Below are positions 50,817 to 58,567 of a stretch of DNA of 64,000 bases, one piece after another (the stretch's first letter is position 1; each line of letters begins with the position of its first letter). The DNA comes from Kamptonema formosum PCC 10802 (GTDB lineage Bacteria > Cyanobacteriota > Cyanobacteriia > Cyanobacteriales > Oscillatoriaceae): the NCBI RefSeq assembly GCF_000332335.1, contig NZ_KB235948.1, positions 169,769 through 233,768 of the forward strand. The letters are read 5' to 3'. The notes under the pieces are model-generated. The model made no database searches. It was not told the DNA's origin and worked only from the letters and a program-made list of their open reading frames with translations. Made by a program: the position numbers and the translations under genes.

Positions 50817-51602
50817 TTAACCCCTCTCAGAACGCTCTTCGCCCTCTTGGCGCTCTTGGCGTCTTGGCGGTTCAAACCTAAACATCTCCACAACGCTCCT
50901 GCTATAATACAAAACACCCAGCGCGCAAGCCACCTGAATCGCACTCAGCCCCAGAACCGGGCGCAAATCAGGTTTGATGAAATCAATTATAAACCGAAAT
51001 CCCAAGTAAGCGAGCATGTAAAACTTAAATAAATCCCCCTCTTGCCGGCGGCTGCGGCTGCGGACGCGCAAAAAGAGCAGCAACCCCAGTAAAAAGGCAA
51101 TTTCATACAGCTGGGTTGGGTGCCGGTGAGTGCCATCCCCGAAATCGACTCCCCAAGGTAAGGAGGTGGGAATCCCGAAAGTGCGGTCGCTCAAGCCGGT
51201 TAAGAAACAGCCAATCCGCCCCACAGCAGTACCGGCAATTAAAGGATACACAAAAGCGTCGCCGGTTGAACGGCGGACGCCGATAAATTTTTTTGTCAGT
51301 TCGACGCCAGCGAGTCCCCCCAGAAGGGCACCCACGACGGTTTTTCCCTGAACCAGGAGCCAAAATAATTGCTGCCAATTTTGCCCGAGTTCTGGCGCGT
51401 GCTGCAGCAAAACGAGCACCTTGGCACCGGCGAGCGCCCCCACCATCCCGCCAGCGATTACAGAACTGCGCTGACTGGGGGAAATGGTATCTTTGCGAAC
51501 GTTTCGCAGGAGTAACCGAAGGGAAATGGCGTAAGCCAGAGCCTCAAAGAAAATGTGCGGGTGAATCCGCCAGTGTCCGACCCACAGATAAACGGGGAAC
51601 AT
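50817..51602 (-). CDS. Prolipoprotein diacylglyceryl transferase (Lgt)-like membrane protein
   Basis: A 261-residue multispanning membrane protein related to Lgt, the enzyme that moves diacylglycerol from phosphatidylglycerol to lipoproteins. The core is VGRIGCFLTGLSDRTFGIPT followed by GTHRHPTQLYE. Canonical Lgt has RxGNFxNxE and a conserved HGG; here the first reads RIGCFLTGL and the HGG position appears as VGA (TVVGALLGG). It is probably a divergent paralogue with another acceptor. Five to seven helices are visible. I used ATG 51602; TTG 51641 is the alternative. It is the first gene before the radical SAM gene. Confidence 0.82.
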   Translation of the reverse strand: MFPVYLWVGHWRIHPHIFFEALAYAISLRLLLRNVRKDTISPSQRSSVIAGGMVGALAGAKVLVLLQHAPELGQNWQQLFWLLVQGKTVVGALLGGLAGVELTKKFIGVRRSTGDAFVYPLIAGTAVGRIGCFLTGLSDRTFGIPTSLPWGVDFGDGTHRHPTQLYEIAFLLGLLLFLRVRSRSRRQEGDLFKFYMLAYLGFRFIIDFIKPDLRPVLGLSAIQVACALGVLYYSRSVVEMFRFEPPRRQERQEGEERSERG

Positions 51603-51668
51603 AGCGAGCAAATTGTCAAGTGGTAAGAGCGGGTTTCTCAAGCAATTGTCAATCTCAAATCAGAGAGC

Positions 51669-52049
51669 CTAAGACTGGCCATCCCGACGGCCCAACTCAT
51701 AGACACCGCAGCCGATACAAGCAATGATACCAACACTGATCGCCCAACTGCGACCCAAACCGAGTTCGACGCCATAGTTGCACACAGCGCCTATAATGAA
51801 AAACGGGACGATGCTGAGCAGGGAAGCAAAGAAGGAGTTTTGGGCTTCGCGACCCCGGCGAGTGCGCTCAAACTCCTGCGCGGAGGTGTACAGGGAGCGC
51901 TCCGCGAAGTTAAACCAGCTTGTCAGACGCTCGGTCACCCACTCACCCACCGGGGAGAAGCCTAAATACAGCGACAGCGACCACAGACCAGTGCCGGCGA
52001 TCGCCGTGGCGTCGGGAGCGAACTCAAAAGGAAACAGTTCAGTCAGCAT
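51669..52049 (-). CDS. Conserved membrane protein of unknown function
   Basis: A 126-residue protein. The start is LTELFPFEFAPDATAIAGTG and the first hydrophobic region is LWSLSLYLGFSPVGEWV. A charged amphipathic stretch follows (AERSLYTSAQEFERTRRGREA), then two helices: FASLLSIVPFFIIGAVCNYGVEL and AISVGIIACIGCGVYELG. I know no family. It precedes the Lgt-like gene by ~67 bases (start to stop) on the same strand, so a cotranscript is possible. Confidence 0.75.
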   Translation of the reverse strand: MLTELFPFEFAPDATAIAGTGLWSLSLYLGFSPVGEWVTERLTSWFNFAERSLYTSAQEFERTRRGREAQNSFFASLLSIVPFFIIGAVCNYGVELGLGRSWAISVGIIACIGCGVYELGRRDGQS

Positions 52050-52342
52050 GGGTTTTAGAGCCGTTGAGAGCTTAGGGGGAGTAACACTTCTTAGCTGGAT
52101 TCTAGCCTTTGTGGAATTTTAACCCAAACTTAAGGCGGTTTGAGTCTAAAAGGTTTATAACTGATCGTGGGCAAGATGATTTTCCGGAACGGTTTGATTG
52201 AGCCAGTAATCCATTGCTAGCTTTCAAGACTGCATCAGAAGCTGGAAAATCGCTTCACCGCTTTCCCTCAGGCTTGACAGAGTGCAAAGATGGAGTATAA
52301 TATTGACTTTCAAAGTCATCTGGCGGTTGAGGAGTGTCAAAA

Positions 52343-52966
52343 ATGAAGCTAAATAGGTTTGGGCGTCTGGAACGTCTTCTATTGCTAGCGGGGGCAAGTC
52401 TAATCGCGCTTGTCGCCTTGGGATATCATCCCAGCGCAGTGAAAGCCCAAGGCAGCGAGAGCGCCCAGACGGCTACCGGAAGCTGGCTAGCGGCTTCCTT
52501 TCCCGTGGAAAACTTTCAAGAATACAGCTCTCCCTATGGCCCGCGAGGGTACGGGGAGTTTCACTACGGCCTGGACATTGCGGCTCCCCAGGGGAGTTAC
52601 ATCCGCAACTGGTGGTCAGGTGAGGTGGTGGAAGTGATTGACGATGACCGGTGCGGCACCGGCTTGGTGATACAGTCCGGGAAATGGGAGCACGTCTACT
52701 GCCACATGGAAGGGCAAGTCGGGCAGGCCAATGGCCGCAATTATCTGATTGACCGTGAGGGTGGGATTCTGGTTTGGCATGGCCAGCAGCTGAGCGCCGG
52801 CGTCCGGATTGGTCGCGTTGGCATGAGTGGCCGCACCAGTGGCCCTCACCTGCACTGGGGCCTGAGGTACGCCGAAAACTGGATCGACCCGGGCACCGTC
52901 CTGCGAGCGATGTACGGCGAACAAACTGCCGCCCTCTCCAGGCGGCTTGACACACAGCAAAACTGA
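52343..52966 (+). CDS. M23 family metallopeptidase (LytM-like)
   Basis: A 207-residue exported peptidoglycan hydrolase of the M23/LytM family. The signal peptide covers LLLLAGASLIALVALGYHPS to VKAQ. The catalytic domain has the zinc ligands of the H-x3-D motif in FHYGLDIAAPQG and the paired HxH in SGPHLHWGLRY. It also has VWHGQQLSAGVRIGRVGMSGR. Family members cut peptide cross-bridges or act as amidase activators. The start ATG at 52343 has AGGAG eight bases ahead; GTG 52334 overlaps that site and is unlikely. Confidence 0.92.
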   Translation: MKLNRFGRLERLLLLAGASLIALVALGYHPSAVKAQGSESAQTATGSWLAASFPVENFQEYSSPYGPRGYGEFHYGLDIAAPQGSYIRNWWSGEVVEVIDDDRCGTGLVIQSGKWEHVYCHMEGQVGQANGRNYLIDREGGILVWHGQQLSAGVRIGRVGMSGRTSGPHLHWGLRYAENWIDPGTVLRAMYGEQTAALSRRLDTQQN

Positions 52967-53273
52967 GGGCCGCCGGCACTGACCGATTTGCGTTCCACTT
53001 GCCAAGCTATGCTATACTTTGCTATTAGCAGCCGGCACTAGCCCGAAAACCAAAGGCGGGCGGCTGCCTTAAAATTGGGAGCCACCTTCATCTGAAAACC
53101 ATGATTGTGTGCCGACTGGTCTGCGTTTAGATGGCCGTTTCTTGACTTTATAGAGTGGTAACGGGATCTGGACTGAACTCAAAATTCTGCTCGCGGGATT
53201 TGACTGCGGGCAAAAAGTTGACACGCGCCCGGGTTGAGAGACTCTCTCAGCTCCTGTATTTGTTAGCGACCGT
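52967..53273. other. Spacer after the M23 gene with one possible RNA hairpin
   Basis: No gene is supported. A TATACT box at 53013 and a hairpin at 53028-53067 are listed separately. The open frame at 53155-53358 reads into repeat sequence (MAWRMGLMRMGHR) and is not believable as a protein. Confidence 0.5.
53013..53067 (+). ncRNA. Possible small structured RNA, promoter box plus hairpin
   Basis: TATACT at 53013 is followed ten bases later by GCAGCCG (53028-53034), pairing with CGGCTGC (53061-53067). A nested GCCCG/CGGGC stem encloses the loop AAAACCAAAGG. TTGCGT lies about 19 bases before the box. The evidence is structural only. It could also be the 3' hairpin of the M23 transcript. Confidence 0.25.
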
Positions 53274-53481
53274 TATAGCAGCAGTCCTATTGGTTAGGAC
53301 ATTCATGGCATGGCGTATGGGGCTCATGCGCATGGGTCATCGCGCATGGGGCAAGTAGGGGCGGGTTCACCCAAGATGTCTCTGGGTTTTACCAGATGTT
53401 AGTAAACCCGCCCCTACCAGCTTTTGCCTGCATGCGTGATGCGATGATGCCCATGTACTAACCTAAGTGCATAATGCTATA
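53274..53481. repeat. MITE-like TATAGCAG element, copy with unrelated interior
   Basis: The left end TATAGCAGCAGTCCTATTGG then TTAGGACA and the right end TAACCTAAGTGCATAATGCT then ATA match the ends at 58344 and 63355. The interior differs: it holds ATGGCATGGCG heptamer-like tracts and a short inverted pair, AGGGGCGGGTT / AACCCGCCCCT. Confidence 0.55.
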
Positions 53482-53585
53482 AAGGTTGTTAGAAAAAAAG
53501 TGTCTGCTTCTGGCTTGTCTCCTGTAAAAAATCTGGGGAAAAAACCGGATTAGCGTCCCTGAAAAAAACCCATATTGGGAACACC

Positions 53586-53621
53586 AAGAAACCAGGTTTC
53601 GCGCTCAGAAACCTGGTTTCA
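53586..53621 (-). terminator. Hairpin downstream of ftsH
   Basis: GAAACCAGGTTTC, spacer GCGCTCA, GAAACCTGGTTTC: a 13-bp inverted repeat, 36 bases after the ftsH stop codon (minus strand). The CCAGG/CCTGG variant preserves pairing relative to the CCGGG/CCCGG hairpins elsewhere. Confidence 0.6.
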
Positions 53622-53656
53622 CTGGATCGCACCGGCAAGCCCGGGCCGGCAGCTCG

Positions 53657-55642
53657 TCAGTCCCGCGAGACGCTGGATGCGGTCTGGCGTTCGGGCAGGT
53701 GGCTGTACTCGGCGACAATTTGCCGGAACTGTTCGCCCTCAATGGTTTCCCGGTCGAGGAGCAGCTCCACAAGCCGGTCGATCAGGACGCGGTTTTCGCT
53801 GACGGTCCGGCGAGCTTGCTGGTAGCACTCAACCGCCAGCGCCCGAACTTGGTGGTCGATTTTGGCAGCCACCTGTTCGGAAACCTCAGAGCGAGGCGTC
53901 CAGTCCCGACTCAAATAGGTTTCATTGCTGCCGCTTTCGAGCGCCACCGGCCCCAACTCAGACATGCCGTAGCGCGTCACCATCTCCCGCGCCAAATTCG
54001 CCACCACTTGGATGTCGTTGCTGGCACCCACCGTCACCTCGTCGTGGCCAAACACCTCTTCCTCTGCAGCCCTGCCGCCCAAGGCAATGGTAATCCTGTC
54101 TCTCAGCCAAGCCCGGCTGTACAGGCCGCTATCCACCATCTCTTCATTAAACACCTGCTGGGCAAAGCCGCCGATCCCTCCGGAACGGGGAATAATGCTA
54201 ACTTTATTCAGGGGGTCAGAATTTTTCAGCACCGTCATCAGCAGCGCGTGCCCCACCTCGTGGTAGGCAATCAGCCGCTTTTTCTTGCTGTCCAGCAGTG
54301 GCGTCAGCGTCAGCCCCACCGTCACCCGGTCGATGGCGTCGTCAATTTCCAGCGGGCCAATCGCTTCTTTGCGCCGGCGCGCCGTCAAAATCGCCGCTTC
54401 GTTGAGCAGGTTGGCCAAATCCGCCCCGGAAAATCCGGGAGTCCGCCGCGCTATCGCCTCCAGGGAGACTTCTGGCGACAGCTTCTTGTTGCGGGCGTGC
54501 ACCTGCAAAATCCCCAGCCGCCCGTTGTAACCGGGCAGGTCCACCGTTACCTGCCGGTCGAACCGCCCCGGGCGCAGCAAGGCGGAGTCGAGCACGTCGG
54601 GGCGGTTGGTGGCGGCAATAATAATGATGCCGGTGTTGCCCTCAAAGCCGTCCATCTCCGTGAGCAGCTGGTTGAGCGTCTGCTCTCGCTCGTCGTTCCC
54701 GCCGCCAATCCCAACACCCCGCTGCCTCCCCACGGCGTCAATCTCGTCGATGAACACAATGCAGGGGGCGTTCTCTTTCGCCTTTTTGAACAGGTCCCGC
54801 ACCCGCGAGGCTCCCACGCCCACGAACATCTCCACGAATTCCGACCCCGAGATGCTGAAAAAGGGCACGCCGGCCTCACCGGCAATCGCTTTGGCCAGCA
54901 GGGTCTTGCCGGTTCCCGGCGGGCCCACCAGCAGCACCCCCTTGGGAATCTTGGCTCCAACCGCTGTGAAGCGTTCCGGCTTTTTCAAGAAGGTGACGAC
55001 TTCCTGCAGCTCTTCTTTGGCCTCTTCAATGCCGGCCACATCGCTGAACAGGACGCCGGTTTTGGCTTCCATCTGGAAGCGGGCGCGCGATTTGCCAAAG
55101 TTCATCGCTTGGCTGCCCGCCTGGCTGGACCGGCGCAAGATCATCGTCAGCCCCCCAATCAGCAGCACAATCAGCAGCAAATTCGCCACCAGCCCCACGG
55201 CAGCGCTGCGGTCAGCCGTCGGCTGGATGTCCAGTTTAACGTCCTCTTCCCCCCCTCGGTTTTTTTGACCGATGGCTCGGTACAGCTCTGGGTATTTGTC
55301 AAACAGAGACACCTCGTACTCGGTTTGAGCGGACTCTTTTAACTTGACTCTGGCCACCTGTTGCGCTGGGTCAATCTCAACCTTGTAGACTTCACCGGCA
55401 TCTATTTTCTGGAGCAACTCACTGTAGCTCATGCTTTTGCGCTCTGGCGCTCCCAGTGCCGGCACCGGCAGCAGCAGCCCCTGCAGCACCAGCCAGCCCG
55501 CTGCGAGATAGCCCAGGCACAGTGCCTGTTTCGAGCGCCTTTTTGAGCGCCGCTCCAGAGTTTCCAGAGGAGCGCGCCTCCCCTGATTGGCCTCAGATTC
55601 CCTGTCCTGCCCCATCAGTGCTTTCATCCACAAACCTTTCAT
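53657..55642 (-). CDS. ftsH: ATP-dependent zinc metalloprotease FtsH
   Basis: A ~661-residue membrane AAA protease. In cyanobacteria FtsH complexes remove damaged D1 and other thylakoid proteins. Features: one N-terminal helix ([19 protein letters not shown]), a lumenal domain, a second helix ([19 protein letters not shown]), the AAA motor with Walker A GPPGTGKT, Walker [12 protein letters not shown] and the second region [21 protein letters not shown]. The protease zinc site is HEVGH, with the third ligand near [18 protein letters not shown]. Start candidates ATG 55675, 55642 and 55627 are close; I took 55642, which has AAGGGG upstream. An Asn/Gly-rich [11 protein letters not shown] after the arginine-rich loop is normal. 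Confidence 0.96.
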   Translation of the reverse strand: MKGLWMKALMGQDRESEANQGRRAPLETLERRSKRRSKQALCLGYLAAGWLVLQGLLLPVPALGAPERKSMSYSELLQKIDAGEVYKVEIDPAQQVARVKLKESAQTEYEVSLFDKYPELYRAIGQKNRGGEEDVKLDIQPTADRSAAVGLVANLLLIVLLIGGLTMILRRSSQAGSQAMNFGKSRARFQMEAKTGVLFSDVAGIEEAKEELQEVVTFLKKPERFTAVGAKIPKGVLLVGPPGTGKTLLAKAIAGEAGVPFFSISGSEFVEMFVGVGASRVRDLFKKAKENAPCIVFIDEIDAVGRQRGVGIGGGNDEREQTLNQLLTEMDGFEGNTGIIIIAATNRPDVLDSALLRPGRFDRQVTVDLPGYNGRLGILQVHARNKKLSPEVSLEAIARRTPGFSGADLANLLNEAAILTARRRKEAIGPLEIDDAIDRVTVGLTLTPLLDSKKKRLIAYHEVGHALLMTVLKNSDPLNKVSIIPRSGGIGGFAQQVFNEEMVDSGLYSRAWLRDRITIALGGRAAEEEVFGHDEVTVGASNDIQVVANLAREMVTRYGMSELGPVALESGSNETYLSRDWTPRSEVSEQVAAKIDHQVRALAVECYQQARRTVSENRVLIDRLVELLLDRETIEGEQFRQIVAEYSHLPERQTASSVSRD

Positions 55643-55842
55643 TTCCCCTTGCCTTCTGCCTGCTGTCTTGTCCAATTCCTGCGCCTCAGCTTGTGGGCCA
55701 ATTCCCCACCGGCAGGAGTTGAGAACCTTTCCAAACCCAGTCTAGCTTTCCCGATTCTAGCCCAGCGCGGTCGTGGCCCGCCCGCCCGGCTGCCAAAAGC
55801 TGCCGGTTTTTCTTTCTCGCCAGCCCAGATCCCTGAGCGCGC

Positions 55843-55875
55843 AGAAACCGGGTTTCTTCTAGAAACCCGGTTTCT
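55843..55875. terminator. AGAAACCGGGTTTCT hairpin in the ftsH/FMN-reductase divergent spacer
   Basis: AGAAACCGGGTTTCT, loop TCT, AGAAACCCGGTTTCT. It lies between two divergently transcribed genes, not at a gene end, which argues that this hairpin family spreads as an element and is not always a terminator. Confidence 0.45.
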
Positions 55876-56000
55876 GGCCCTTCTTTCCTTGACAGGGCAT
55901 CCTTTCTTAAGCTAGATTAAATACAGTCGGAATGACTTCGGTTTTTAACAAAAATTTAAGCATTGCCCTCGCACTCAACTCTTGCAGGAGAATCGATTTT

Positions 56001-56543
56001 ATGGTAAAGATAGTCGGAATGGCGGGAAGTTTGCGGTCTGGCTCCTACAGCCAGCTGGCATTGCGCCAAGCGGCGCGGCGGGTGGAAGCGCTCGGTGCGG
56101 AGGTGGAAATACTGGATTTGCGAGAAATGAGATTGCCGTTTTGCACCGGCGACAAGGAATATCCGGACTGTCCTGATGTCGAGCGGTTGCGCGCAGCGGT
56201 CAGAGAAGCCGACGGACTGATATTGGCCACACCAGAATACCACGGCAGCGTCAGCGGCGTCCTGAAAAACGCCCTGGACTTGATGAGTTTTGACCATCTG
56301 AGCGGGAAAGTTGCCGGTTTGATCAGCGTTTTAGGCGGACAGCCCAACAGCAACGCCCTCAACGACCTGCGGGTTATTCTGCGGTGGGTGCACGCCTGGG
56401 TGATTCCCGAACAAATCGGCGTCGGGCAGGCGTGGCAGGCATTTGGCCCTGAGGGCAAGATTTTGGATGAGAAACTGTCGCAGCGCTTCGACCAATTCGC
56501 CCAGAGTTTGGTGGACAGCACGCGCAAAATCCGAGGCTTGTAA
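56001..56543 (+). CDS. NADPH-dependent FMN reductase family protein
   Basis: A 180-residue flavodoxin-fold reductase. The FMN loop is VGMAGSLRSGSYSQLALRQA, followed by VEILDLREMRLPFCTGD, then LILATPEYHGSVSGVLKNALDLMS (the P-E-Y-H-G-S motif of NADPH-dependent FMN reductases) and GQPNSNALNDLRVILRWVHA. Such enzymes reduce FMN, quinones or azo or chromate compounds. The start ATG at 56001 follows AGGAG ten bases upstream; an in-frame start 69 bases earlier lacks this. It stands alone. Confidence 0.93.
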   Translation: MVKIVGMAGSLRSGSYSQLALRQAARRVEALGAEVEILDLREMRLPFCTGDKEYPDCPDVERLRAAVREADGLILATPEYHGSVSGVLKNALDLMSFDHLSGKVAGLISVLGGQPNSNALNDLRVILRWVHAWVIPEQIGVGQAWQAFGPEGKILDEKLSQRFDQFAQSLVDSTRKIRGL

Positions 56544-56614
56544 CGCTTCCCCCTCGTTCCGGGGCGGTCTCCGTGGGTGGCCATTGGTGTCAACTTAAGC
56601 TGTTCCTAGTTCTG

Positions 56615-56732
56615 GGCGGTTGAAACCGCAGCTATACAGACAAAACCCGCCTACGCGGGTTTTAAGATTTTAGCTCTTCTCTTAAGTCCGCGCAGGCGGA
56701 CTTGGTTTGTGCAGCCGCGATTTCCAATCGCC
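56615..56732. repeat. Dispersed palindrome, forward copy
   Basis: GGCGGTTGAAACCGCAGC to GCAGCCGCGATTTCCAATCG with CC at the end. The inner stems are CCCGCCTACGCGGG and GTCCGCGCAGGCGGAC. It is flanked by the TTGGTGTCAACTTAAGCTG and CTTAAGTTGACACC blocks, which themselves pair. Confidence 0.88.
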
Positions 56733-56832
56733 TGGCGCTTAAGTTGACACCGATGGCACTCTTTCGCGCCCCTACAGCCTGGGAACGCCCAAAGGGAGGC
56801 TCCGCCTCCTTCCGCCCGGGAACGAGAAACGG

Positions 56833-58038
56833 CTAGTGGTGGTGGTGCCCGTCGTGATGGTGGCCGTGGCCGTCGTGATGGTGGTGGTGGCCGTGCCCGT
56901 TGTGATGGTCGTGAGAGTGAGCCGCCGGCAGAGCCGTTTGAACCTTGACAGATACCGCTTCTTGTGATAAGAGCGCTTCGATATGCGGCACAGCCCACTC
57001 AGCCGCCATCTGGAGAAAATCGGGACGCTCGTTGACGCAAGGCATCTGCAGGTAAGTCACATCAGGACGCCGGCGCTGCAAAGCGTGAATGATATGCTCC
57101 ACATCCAGCAGGGTTTCGTGATTTTCCGTCGCAAAGCCAATCGGCATCATCACCACAGCTTGAGCGCCCAAGTCAGCCAGGTTGCTCGCCGCTTGCTCCG
57201 CACTGGGTTGAGTCCACTCAATCAGAGGCGTGTCGTGATTGAGCCAGCCCACAGAAATCAGCGGGTAGCGGTGGATGAGGCGCTCCCGCACCAGTTCGTA
57301 GAGCGCCTGACTTTCGTCAATCCCAGAGGTGAAGCCTTTGGCCTTGTGGGGGCAGCCGTGGTTCATCAGCACGATGCCGATTTGGGACGGCAGGTATTTA
57401 TCCGCAAGTTTAGAGGAGATCGCCTCCTCGACCTGCTTAGCCATCAAATCGATATAAGCCGGCTGGTTATAAAAAGAAGGGATGTAGCGCATTCCCTTAA
57501 CCCAGTGTTCCGAACCGGCAGACATTTCGGCGAGGGCTTTGTTCACCTGCTCGACGGCGATACCGCTGGTGAAGATGGAATCCACCACCAACAGGGGGTA
57601 AATCAGCAGCTTGTCGAAACCTTGGGATTTGATTTCGGCGAGAACTTGTTTGGGGAGGAAGGGGGCGCAGAAGTTAAATGCTTTGAACACCCGCACAGAC
57701 TCGCCCCAGCGGTGCTGCAGCTCGTGTTCGATGCCGGCGCGCTGCTTTTCAAAAATGGCATTGTGGGGGGAGATGAAATCGTGATGGGTGTGCCCCCACT
57801 CGTGCCGGTCAAAAATCGCCAGCAGGCGGGCTAGGGGGGGGTAGATCCAGGTGGGAACCGGCGCAAACTTAGCCGTGAGCAGATTTAAAGCCTGTTCGTT
57901 ATAGTTGGCGAAGTCTTCGTAGCTTTCGACTTCGCCATATCCCATCAGCAAGACAGCAACACGGTTGCTGCCGGCATCTAAAAGGGGGAGATGGTCTTGC
58001 AGTTTTTCCGGGGTGGCTACCACGTCAGGTTCCTCCAT
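56833..58038 (-). CDS. Ferrochelatase-like chelatase with a His-rich tail
   Basis: A 401-residue ferrochelatase/CbiX-type protein. Family pieces: NRVAVLLMGYGEVESYEDFA, APFLPKQVLAEIKSQGFDKLLIYPLLV, IGIVLMNHGCPHKAKGFTSG and VVMMPIGFATENHETLLDVEH (the last with the substrate-pocket His and Glu). It lacks the chlorophyll-binding tail helix of cyanobacterial ferrochelatase and instead ends in a ~28-residue run of His, Gly and Asp (HSHDHHNGHGHHHHHDGHGH and more). That suggests metal storage or delivery, perhaps Co2+, Ni2+ or Fe2+. I take ATG 58038; GTG 58206 is a weaker alternative. Confidence 0.82.
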   Translation of the reverse strand: MEEPDVVATPEKLQDHLPLLDAGSNRVAVLLMGYGEVESYEDFANYNEQALNLLTAKFAPVPTWIYPPLARLLAIFDRHEWGHTHHDFISPHNAIFEKQRAGIEHELQHRWGESVRVFKAFNFCAPFLPKQVLAEIKSQGFDKLLIYPLLVVDSIFTSGIAVEQVNKALAEMSAGSEHWVKGMRYIPSFYNQPAYIDLMAKQVEEAISSKLADKYLPSQIGIVLMNHGCPHKAKGFTSGIDESQALYELVRERLIHRYPLISVGWLNHDTPLIEWTQPSAEQAASNLADLGAQAVVMMPIGFATENHETLLDVEHIIHALQRRRPDVTYLQMPCVNERPDFLQMAAEWAVPHIEALLSQEAVSVKVQTALPAAHSHDHHNGHGHHHHHDGHGHHHDGHHHH

Positions 58039-58343
58039 TGCATGGGTGTGAGGGGCCAATAGCGCTGGGGCATGTCGTTGCGGTGTGTGGGGATGCCCCC
58101 AGCGCAAGGCGTCCGTTTCTCTAGAGTAGCAACCCAGGGGGGGGGATAGGGGCTGGCAAGCGTTAAGAAAGAATAACGAAGAAAAAGAAGGCAGAAAATT
58201 CTCCACCGTTTGCCGGTGCGGGCGCGATAAACCCCCGTCTCGTGCGAGAAAGACAAATTATGCTTTTAATTTGCTGGTTTTTGAAATTGAAAGCATCCGG
58301 TATTGCGGCCAAAAACTTTTATTGTCAAGCTTTAAAGACAAGA

Positions 58344-58506
58344 TATAGCAGCAGTCATATTGATTAGAACAATAGAAGCTTGGGGAGCGGAGGAGCAAGG
58401 GAGGCCGGAATGTACGTTTCCTAAATGCTTACTGCTATATAGACGTAGGGCAGGCGTCCCGCCCCCCTGAAGGTCTAAGGTTATAACCTAAGTGCATACT
58501 GCTATA
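58344..58506. repeat. MITE-like TATAGCAG element (163 bp)
   Basis: Left end TATAGCAGCAGTCATATTGA then TTAGAACAATAG; right end TAACCTAAGTGCATACTGCT then ATA. An internal CTGCTATATAGACGTAGG lies at about 58432-58450, so the element looks like two half-elements. The central part shares GGAGCAAGGGAGGCCGGAAT with the copy at 63355. Confidence 0.75.
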
Positions 58507-58567
58507 AAATCCATCGCAATGGGGATCGCAAATTTAATGCAATTTAGAGATTTCGCCCGGCCCCGGT

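Noticed and set aside
53155-53358. A 67-codon frame with a hydrophobic segment
   Set aside because: It runs into the end of a MITE-like element and heptamer repeats (MAWRMGLMRMGHR), with no start signal.
53699-55342. A 547-codon open frame opposite ftsH
   Set aside because: The sense strand is a complete FtsH. The antisense product is low-complexity (His/Gln/Arg) without motifs.
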